From: Acanthamoeba lenticulata
Taxonomy: Eukaryota > Discosea > Longamoebia > Acanthamoebidae
Length of the DNA stretch: 13,423 nucleotides
Reading direction: 5' to 3'
NCBI GenBank assembly: GCA_002179805.1
Contig: NAVB01000729.1
Coordinates: forward strand, 1 to 13,423
In this document: piece by piece, positions 1 through 7,556 of the stretch
Position numbering within the stretch: the first letter of the stretch is position 1
How the letters are laid out: each line of letters begins with the position of its first letter
Position numbers and translations under genes: made by a program
The notes under the pieces: model-generated
Database searches by the model: none
Seen by the model: only the letters and a program-made list of their open reading frames with translations
Told to the model about the DNA's origin: nothing

Positions 1-54
1 CAGTGACTGATCGGTCGGTAAATGGACGCCATTGGGTTGTTGTTCATCCACCAG
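1..54 (+). other. 3' end of an intron of the NBAS-like gene
   Basis: The segment ends in a T-rich stretch and CCACCAG. The conserved reading frame (AAG GAG GTG CTG CTG...) starts right after it, with one leftover base, so an upstream exon must lie outside the window. Confidence 0.5.
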
Positions 55-2426
55 CAAGGAGGTGCTGCTGGGCCTGGGGCGCACGAGCAAGCGGGCGGCC
101 CTCACCGTGGCGTTGACGCTCGCACGGCGCTACGGCTTTCCCGAATACCTGGCGCGTCATTCTTCTCTCTCTTTTTTTCTTCCTCTTATTTCTCTCTTTG
201 GCGGGGAGGGGAGGGGAAGTTCCGACAACTCACGAGCGTGTGCCCCGCGCGCGTTGCAGGTGGCCCTCGAGAGTTTGGAGCACGCTCTCCTCCAGGAGCA
301 GGAGCCCGCCACCGGGCCGGAAGATGCCACGACCAGTCACCACAACTGGGACGATCTGGCCTCCTTCCTTGCTCCGCGCTTGCACAACGCCGATCCTGCG
401 GTAAAGAGAGACTCGCTCCCCTCCCGCCCCAGTTCCATCTCGCTCCGCGCTGCTGTTGCACCAAATGGGCCTCTCTCTCTCTCGCTCTCTCATCCCACTC
501 TCTTCCTCCACCATCAACTACCACCGCCACCACATGGCAGGGCGTGCGGGCGCGGCTGCTGCAAATGGCCTGCAGCGGCCTCCGGCCCGGGGCTCTCCTG
601 CGGGTGGTACGCCTCGTGCGGGCTTGCTGCCCGGCGGCTCTCCCGGAAGCCTCTGTGGCCTTTGTCTATGCGCGTGCCCTCTCCCGCCTCCTCGCCGCTC
701 TCTGCCGGTACGATCCTTCCCAAAGACTTTTTGCCCGGACCCTAGATCACTGAGTATTATAAATACGTATGGATGGATGGTTGGATGGATGGATGGATGG
801 ATGGATGGATGGATGGATGGATGGATATTGGGGCCGGCTGGTGGGCAGCAACACGGGGGGCTGGCAGGACGAGGTCGCGCCCGGGCCGGCCTTCGTGCTG
901 ACTTCCGAGGCCCTGTCGGCAATCATGGTGAAGGCGGCAGAGCAGGAGGCTGGCGCTCCCTCGCAGCTATGGGAGAAAGGGCGAGGAGGGGAGGAGGAGA
1001 GCGATGAGGAGAACTGCGCACCGCCCCCGAGCGCGCAGTTGCCCTGCCTCCTTCGGCTTCTGGCCTCCCTCTCTTTGCCCGCTACCGACAAGGCAGCCGA
1101 AGGGCCGGCAGTGGGGGAGGCTCGACAGCGCGTGGCGCGCACGCTCGCCGCCTTCCTCCGCGGAGCCAACCAGGAGGAGGAGCAGGAGGAGGAGGAGGAG
1201 GAGGAAACAACAGCAACACCCAACGAGCGCTTGGGCTTATTACGCCAAGTGCGCGGGCGGATTATTGTGGCGCAGGCCATCGCGGCCTGGTGGTCGCTCC
1301 GTGGGCCTGGTGATGGTGGTGGTGAAGAAGAAGAAGAAGATGCCTGGTGGCGGGCATCACCACCACCATCGCCAGCCGCCCAGGACCCCGTGGGGGCTGA
1401 GGAGGAGTTAAGCGCCTTGCTCGCCCGATACCGCGCCAAGGCCATCCTGCTGGCAACGTGGCCCCATGACGCTGCATGCTCGTCTGCTCGCCTCAGCTCG
1501 ACCGAAGCGAGGGCGACCCTCTTTGACCGCCTGCTCGAGACCGCCGTCGCCCCGGAGCAGCTCCACAGCCTCGCACAGCTTCTCACGCTGTGGCACTCTG
1601 CTCCGCAGTCCCCGGTAGAAGCAGCAGAGGCCGCTTGGGCTCCTCGCTGGGAGCGGCTCTGCAAACGGCTCGTGGCGCTCGGCGAGTACAACGCGCTCCT
1701 TGACCTGTGCCGTGGACCGGCCTCCAACATGCTCGACCTCGCCGTACGGGCTTGTCCCTCTCTTTATGTCCTTTTTTTTTTACTTGCGAGAGTGTGGGGC
1801 TGTGAGTTGTATGCCGCCCGGCTGCCTGGCTTACCCAGCTCCCACACTTGCGGACCACTTTGGGGGGGGGGATCATGCCGCGACAGGGAGAGGAGTCTGT
1901 GGCATCGGAGCTCGCGTCGCGATTTACGACACATCCGGTGGCCAACAGCGAGGAGGCCACCAGAGCGCTGCTGGCCTACTGCAAGTTCGGCCTTCTATCG
2001 CGCTTCCCATCGCTCGGCACCGCAGTCGTGGAGCACATGATCGCCAGAGGAGCCAAGGCGGAGCAAACGACCAAGGCTCAAACCGAGTGGGTGGACGAGG
2101 GGCTGTTGGCCCTCATCGCCTCCTCGCCCCACTTGCCCCGTTTCACGAGCAGTGTCTACTGGCCCTCTCTCACGCACCACCTGCTCCACCGCTCGGCCAG
2201 AGGGGACCAGAAGGCCCTCGTGCGTGGAGTGGCGTCCCTCTGTGGCGCCGGCCAGCACCTGTACGCGGCGGCCCTGGTGAGTCGCGCGCTGGCCGTAGCG
2301 GCTCCTTTGCGCACGGCACACCACGGGCTGGCCCTTCTTGGTCGCTTCCTGCGCTCCCAGGCTCCGGACGACACGACGTGCGCCGCTGCGCTGGTGCAGT
2401 TCACGCGGGACTGTCCTGTCGTCTAG
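55..2426 (+). CDS. NBAS: NBAS-like protein, C-terminal part (Sec39 domain family); 5' end outside window
   Basis: Exons read as 55-151, 260-400, 541-707, 849-1743 and 1887-2426 (TAG), about 612 residues. The protein is helical, with no membrane segment or signal. Compared with human NBAS as I remember it, several blocks line up in order: a Tyr-Gly...SLEHALL block (exons 1-2); [19 protein letters not shown] (exons 2-3); [11 protein letters not shown] followed by LFDRLLE and LAQLLTLW (exon 4); and [14 protein letters not shown] plus WPSLTHHLL near the C-terminus. NBAS is a peripheral ER protein that tethers Golgi-derived COPI vesicles together with RINT1 and ZW10, and in animals it is also linked to nonsense-mediated decay. 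Exon 4 carries a Glu-rich insertion (about 1171-1206) and other acidic low-complexity stretches not expected in the animal protein. The acceptor at 1886 is preferred over 1838 because it keeps the alignment compact. The first intron is uncertain (see the GC-AG entry). The family call rests on recalled sequence, not on a search. Confidence 0.72.
152..259 (+). other. Probable GC-AG intron of the NBAS-like gene
   Basis: The only nearby GT donor (156) leaves phase 1, but the strong TTGCAG acceptor at 259 opens the conserved frame in phase 0. Using GC at 152 (CTG followed by GCGCG) restores phase 0 and joins ...FPEYL to [11 protein letters not shown] without a gap relative to remembered NBAS. The alternative is GT at 156 joined to a weaker CACGAG acceptor at 236, which adds about eight residues. 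Confidence 0.5.
769..826 (+). repeat. (GGAT)n tetranucleotide microsatellite in an NBAS intron
   Basis: About 14 units of GGAT, with one GGTT interruption near 780. It lies inside intron 708-848. On either strand it creates spurious open frames (WMDG or HPSI repeats). Confidence 0.93.
1171..1206 (+). repeat. Coding GGA/GAG tract (poly-Glu) in the NBAS-like gene
   Basis: A near-perfect GAG-type trinucleotide tract that encodes a Glu-rich stretch with interspersed Gln. It stays open in the main frame and lies between conserved blocks of exon 4. Confidence 0.8.
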
Positions 2427-2724
2427 CTGTGTGTGAACACGTTCGTTGGGTGTGAGTGTCCCCCAGAAGAGGGCCCACCCTTTTAAAGACAACTCGGTGA
2501 GCACTTTCCGGACTCCTAGCAACGACACGTGGCGTTCCTACTTTCTCAAGTAAACGCCGGTTCTGCCTTTTCAGAGCCCACCTACAAGCAGCGCTAGGAT
2601 ACCTTCTGCCGCCTGGTGGCTGGTTGGTGTGTTGCCGTCGGTTGCTGACAGCAGTCGCCAGGGCGCAACGTGGGCGAGACAGGTGAGCCTCATCATCGTC
2701 TAAAGATATATCCCACCCGATGAC
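2427..2724. other. Intergenic region between the NBAS-like gene and the histidine kinase gene
   Basis: 298 bp between the TAG of one gene and the first ATG of the next, both on the plus strand. It must hold the 3' UTR of the first gene and the promoter and 5' UTR of the second. No AATAAA is visible. An A/T-rich TAAAGATATAT stretch (2701-2711) lies just upstream of the ATG, but it is too close to the start codon to call a TATA box. No further gene is seen. Confidence 0.6.
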
Positions 2725-5438
2725 ATGACAGCAGCAATGAGCGAGAGCAGCTGTCCTGTCGCAAACAACGACACCTTTACAGCGCCTCCTTTATTCGATG
2801 AGTCACGCGCTCGGCCGTATGGCGTGAAAGACTTCGAAATCTTTAACCTTCTCAACGTGCCCGTTTGGATTTTTGACATAACGAAACGAGAGATGCACTG
2901 GTGTAACTCGGCTGGTGTCAAGGTGCTTGCCCTCTTGCTTCCTTTCTCCCCCTCGCTTGCTCAGGGGCTTCAAAAAAATGCAGCTGTGGAGCGCCAACTC
3001 TCTTCCGGAGCTTCTTGCCCGTGACTGGGCCAGCGACATGTCAGAGTCGACCAAGGTACACATGAACGCAGCGTGGCAGGCGCGTTCCACGTCAACGCCC
3101 ACAGCTGCCACTCATGCGTGCCTGCCTCCCCCCCCCACTGTCCTCCCACACGTGCGTGCACAGGTGCGGTTGGACTTCTACCTGCGCGAGTTCATGCAGG
3201 GCCGACACGTGGAGGAGCAATGGACCTTCTACCCCCTGCCCACGCGCCAACCGCGCTCCGTGAGGGCGGTCTGTTCGGGCATCTTCATCCTCGACGACGT
3301 CAAGCCAAAGGTTCCCTCACAAGACGGCACCTGCACCGGTACGTGCGTACCCGCGAAGGACGTCAGTCGCTTGGATGCCTCTTCTACCTCCTCCTCCTCC
3401 TCCTCGAATGCTAACCTCCACATGGGGAGGACTGCGCAGGAGACAGCGGGCGCCTGGCTTGCCTGGTGACTGCCGTTGACGAGGAGAAGGTCACGCCGCA
3501 CGAGATCCGGGCGGTACAGGCCTCTCCCCCCCCCAAAAGTGGGAGCGGGGATGATTATGATGAGAGAGACCTCCGAGTGGAAGTGAGCGGAGAGATCCTG
3601 ATCGGGACCGGTCTCGTTTGGGATATGCAGGTGGAAGCGATGCGGCACACCTACACCATGGTGTCGGTCTACTCGCGCAAGGACTTCCGATTGCTGTACC
3701 AGAACCCCGCGTCCCTCAAGAGCCACCATCTGTCGAGCGAAGGCCAAGGCGAGTGGAAGCGCGAGAACATGGACCGATGGGCCGAGGAGCAGGCACAGCT
3801 CTCCTCCGCCGAGCAAGCTTCCTCGGCCCAAGAAGGCGGCACGAAAAAGACGCTGCGCTTCGACGAGCGGTTTGTCAACGTCGAAGAGTTGGCAGAGTGC
3901 ATGCGCACCACGGAGACCGGCAACGTGTTTGAGAAGGAGATCCTCGTGTGGAGCACCCACGGCAAGGCCTGGCACTCGGTCGCCGTGCGGGCCGTCAAGG
4001 ACCCCATCACCGGTACGCACGCGTGCGCGTCTGCGACTCCTCCCCAAGTCTTTGATAAGATGGTCATATCATGTCCGCTCCCTTCATGATGCAGGCGAAG
4101 ACGCCTTTCTGTCCAACGAGGTCGACATCTCCGTGAAGAAGAAACTCGAGCGCGAGAACTCGGACAAGGACACCTTCCTCGGCACCGTACGCGCATCTCT
4201 GGCCATTTTCTATTTTCTATTTATTTGGGCCTGTAGGGCTTATGGTCGTCTGCCTTGGGCGTGGGCTTACGCAGGTGTCGCACGAGATCCGGACCCCGAT
4301 CAACGGGATCATCGGGTTCAACAGCCTCATGCTCGAGACAACGCTCTCCCCGGAGCAGCGCGAGTTCACTCTCAACATCCAAAGGTTCGTTCTACCAGAG
4401 AATGAATCTATCTCATCTTCCCCCGCTCACTTCCTCCTCATCACCATCCTCTTCCTCATCACCATCCTCCTCCTCTTCCTCCTCCTCGTCGTCGGGGACA
4501 AATCCCAGGTCGTCAAAGATCCTGCTGGCCCACGTGAACGACCTCCTCGACTTTGCCAAGATCGCGCAGGGCAAGATGCTCCTCGTACGGCCTCGCCTCC
4601 TCACCCCAAACGCACAACAAGAGACACATCAGGATGCGCTTGCCGTTGTAGTTCACACGCTTGCGCGGTACGCACGTGGTGCCGCAGGAGACGTCCCTGG
4701 TGGACATCGAGGAGATCCTGAGCACTGCCGTCAACCTCACCCGGCCGACCATCCTCGAGAAGAACCTCGAGATCCTCACAGACATCAGCCCCAACGTCCC
4801 CAAGGTGCTGTTCGGAGATCCCCTGCGGGTGTCCCAGATCCTCGTCAACTTTCTGTCGAACGCGGTTAAGTTCACCGACGAGGGGCGCATCACCATCAGC
4901 GTCGACGTCCAGCGCGAGCTTTTCGAGTGCGCCCATCTCCTCTCTTTCCCCCCTAACCCCCCATCTCCTCTCCCTCTGTTTCTTGTCCATCTCCACAGAA
5001 CAGCAGCCATCGCAATCGCACACACACGCGCGCGCATGAGCACGCACCCTCACCACGCGCGCACACTTTCTCTCTTTCCATCTCGTTCGCTCTCTCTCTC
5101 TCTCTCTCTCGGGGGGGACATGGCCACGTCCCACGAGAGCAGCAGCGACGCCTCGCGGACCGCGCGGAGGGTTAGCCTGGAGCCGGACAGGGACTACACG
5201 CAGGGCATGAGCAGCGCCAACTCCGTGTTTATGCGGATCTCCGTCAACGACACGGGCATCGGGGTGCCGTGGGAGATGCAGAAGCAGATCTTCTCCAAGT
5301 TCGTGCAGGCCGACTGCTCCATCTCCCGCCGCTACGGCGGTACCGGTATGCTTTTTCTTTCAGACGCCCCTAGATCCCCCCCCCCTTGCATCGTCATCAT
5401 CATCCCAGCATGACCGGTTGTGATTAACATGAGAAACA

Positions 5439-5507
<69 letters not shown>

Positions 5508-7525
5508 GGGCAGGACTGGGGCTGGCCATCTGCAAGAAGCTGGCGCGCCTGATGGGCGGGGAGTGCGGCTGCATCTCCAACGCCTCGGCCGCATCGCGGG
5601 CGGGACGAGCCGTGCCAGCTGGAGGAGCAGGAGGAGGAGGAGGGGTGGCGGGAGGGGGCGTGGGTGGCCCCGGCAGCACCTTCTGGGCAACTCTCCACCT
5701 GCGGACCGAGTACGAGCCGGCGGTCTTGCACCGCGTCTACGTCATCGCGCCGGAGCTCACTCCCGCGCTCCTCCGCTATTCCTCACGCCTCGAGTCCACC
5801 ACCAAGTCGACGTCGCCTCGCCCGCTCCACGGAGGGCGCCAGGGAGGCCCTCGGGGGAGCGGTCGCTCGTCGCCATCTCCATCATCGCTCTTCCCGCCAA
5901 CACCATCACTCGACGGCGGAGGAGGAGGAAGCGGCCCTGCATCTGCACCATCGCCTACGGCGGCGGGGGAGAGAGCCAGCAGCAACCTGGCCGGTCTGGC
6001 CAACAACTGCGTGATGCTGCGCCGCGTGCTGCAGCACTGCTCGGGCGGGGAGGTGCACTACCTCTCCACCACGCGGCAAGTCATCGAGGCCTTTACGCGC
6101 GAGTCCCGCTTGCGCATGGCCGGCGGCGGGCAGCAGGAGGCCAGCCCGCGGTCCCACAAGGAGGCGGCGGCTGGCGGTGAGGCTCAGGCGGTGGGGACAA
6201 CGGGGCAGGCCGAGGATGCTACGAAAGAGAAGCCGCCCGCAGTGGATAGCCGACGGAAGGGCCTCCGTTGGCAGAGGGGCACCGAGCTGCGGCCCGTGTT
6301 TGTGATGTTCGACGAGGAGGAGGCCATCATGAAGCGGTGCAGCGACAACGTGTGCACGGCCTCGTCGGTCTACCGCAAGCTCCTGCGCCTGTTCGTGCAA
6401 GAGCACCCCGACGACGAGGGCGATGAGTCCTCCTCCTTTCCAGCGGAGGCGGGGAAGGGAGAGGGGCAGCCCAAGCCCGCGCCATCCTCTCTCACGACCA
6501 CCACGACCACCACCACGACCGCGGTGCGGCGTAGTCCTGCGAGCAGCCCGAGGGCGGACACGCGTGAGCCAGTGAGTGGCAGGAGGCGTTCAATTGATAG
6601 GAGACCTGTGCGTCCGCGGATCCAGCTAGAGGTGGTGAACGAGCATCCCGAAGGGCTGACCAACTTCCTCGGCGCCTACGTGTTCAACACCTCCAACAAC
6701 ACACTGGCCACGGAGCACCGCAACGTGATGCTCGATATGATGGCCGTCATGAAGAAGCAACACCCTCCGCGTGAAAGGTCGCCTCGTCCGGCGGCCGCCG
6801 CCACGAAAGAAGAGCCAAGCCCGCGGCAAGCGCCCGCCGACAAGCTTCCGGCCGCCACGATGGCAGAGGACTTTTCGGCAGGGCAGACACCACAAGTGCC
6901 TCCCTCTCCCAAGAAGAAGCACAAGGTCCTCGTGGTGGAGGTACCGCGACCTGCTGATCTCTCCCTGCTGGCCTCTCTCCGCCAGAGCTGACGTCCACGT
7001 GTGCGAACAGGACAACCACATGAACCAGAAGCTCATACAGAACATTTTGCACAAGCAAGGCTATGAGGCACGCCAGCACACACAAAAGGCCTTTTTCTGA
7101 GTGCGAGTCCTAACTGACACTCTGTTTCGTTCAGTCTGACGTGGCCGAGGACGGAGTGGCGGCGCTGGAGCTGCTGGAGCAAAAGGGCATCCGCCAGTAC
7201 TCGGTCATTCTCATGGACATACAGATGCCCCGCATGAACGTACGCTACGAGAGCCTTTGCCTCTTTGAGGATTCCGTTCATCATCAACCTGAAGACTGAC
7301 ACCACCCCACAGGGCTTTGACTGTTCGGCGGCAATCCGGGCGATGACCCAGGAGCCCTACGCGCAGACTGTCCCCATCATCGGTGTGAGCGCAACGACGG
7401 GGGATGACATTCGAGCCAAGTGCTTGGACCATGGCATGAACACGATCATCGCCAAGCCCTACTCGCTGCCCATCATCCGCGCGCACTTGGCCCACTACTC
7501 AAGTCTCGCACTTACTTGTAATTAA
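2725..7525 (+). CDS. Hybrid sensor histidine kinase (PAS-PAS-HisKA-HATPase-receiver)
   Basis: Exons: 2725-2922, 2984-3055, 3164-3338, 3440-3513, 3631-4012, 4095-4186, 4275-4384, 4509-4584, 4688-5345, 5514-6940, 7011-7067, 7135-7239, 7313-7525 (TAA). They total 3639 nt, or 1212 residues. PAS 1 is about residues 35-145 ([21 protein letters not shown]) and PAS 2 about 174-300 ([20 protein letters not shown]). The H-box [15 protein letters not shown] gives phospho-acceptor His334. The N-box is FLSNAVKFT (Asn451), the G1 box DTGIG is at 581-585, and the G2 box YGGTGLGLAI spans an intron near 613. The receiver, about 1082-1205, has VLVVEDN, phospho-acceptor Asp1135 (ILMDIQMP), Ser1168 and Lys1190 (AKPYSLP). 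The protein should autophosphorylate on His and pass the phosphate to its own Asp in a phosphorelay. No membrane segment is seen, so it is probably cytosolic and senses through PAS. Residues 630-1080 are poorly conserved and rich in Ser, Pro, Gly and Thr. Intron 3514-3630 is open in frame but is removed because it interrupts the start of PAS 2. Confidence 0.88.
4927..4998 (+). other. Possible additional intron in the kinase ATPase domain
   Basis: Exon 4688-5345 is open throughout, yet it puts about 130 residues between the N-box and G1 box where 30-45 is usual. Inside it, a GTGCG donor (4927) and a very intron-like 3' end bracket 72 bp, which keeps the frame. That 3' end has a C/T-rich tract with CCTAACCCC and then CTCCACAG at 4998. 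Acceptors near 5139-5145 would remove the whole odd segment. The boundaries are unresolved. Confidence 0.5.
5090..5110 (+). repeat. (CT)n dinucleotide tract
   Basis: An uninterrupted CT run followed by seven G's. It lies in the open but unconserved insert of the kinase ATPase domain, where it would encode alternating Ser and Leu if translated. Confidence 0.85.
5439..5507 (+). repeat. (CGT)23 trinucleotide microsatellite in a kinase intron
   Basis: 69 bases of perfect CGT. It sits in intron 5346-5513 and stops six bases before the CAG acceptor's end at 5513. On the other strand it reads as ACG, giving spurious poly-Asp, poly-Thr or poly-Arg frames. Confidence 0.95.
7068..7134 (+). other. GC-AG intron in the kinase receiver domain
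   Basis: Exon 7011-7067 contains no GT at all, and the frame hits TGA at 7098 before the first downstream GT. A donor GAG followed by GCACG matches the window's usual GTACG donor with T changed to C. A CTAAC branch-point-like sequence (7110-7114) and TTCAG (7130-7134) follow. Splicing joins HKQGYE to [15 protein letters not shown] in phase 0, the normal receiver sequence. Confidence 0.85.
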
Positions 7526-7556
7526 CGAATTGAACAAACACATGTTTCATACCGCG
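7526..7556. other. 31-bp gap between convergent stop codons
   Basis: It separates the TAA of the kinase (plus strand) from the TGA of the PPIL2-like gene (minus strand). No AATAAA is seen on either strand here, so the two 3' UTRs probably run into each other's coding sequence. Confidence 0.85.

Noticed and set aside
747..1730. 327-residue open frame on the minus strand
   Set aside because: It is antisense to the NBAS-like exon 4 and the GGAT repeat, has Ser/Arg-rich composition from GC-rich shadow coding, and contains no motif.
1839..1886. 48 bp between alternative acceptors of the last NBAS-like exon as coding sequence
   Set aside because: It is in frame and open, but it adds a Gly-run segment absent from the remembered NBAS alignment. 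The 1886 acceptor keeps the block compact. Transcript data could reverse this choice.
2675..2690. GACAG followed by GTGAGCC as a 5' UTR splice donor for the kinase gene
   Set aside because: No matching acceptor precedes the 2725 ATG, which already gives a sensible N-terminus.
3229..4047. 272-residue minus-strand open frame
   Set aside because: It overlaps PAS exons of the kinase that carry clear family conservation on the plus strand, and it shows no recognisable domain.
5332..5731. Minus-strand frames with long poly-Asp, poly-Arg or poly-Thr runs
   Set aside because: They are translations of the intronic (CGT)23 tract, not proteins.
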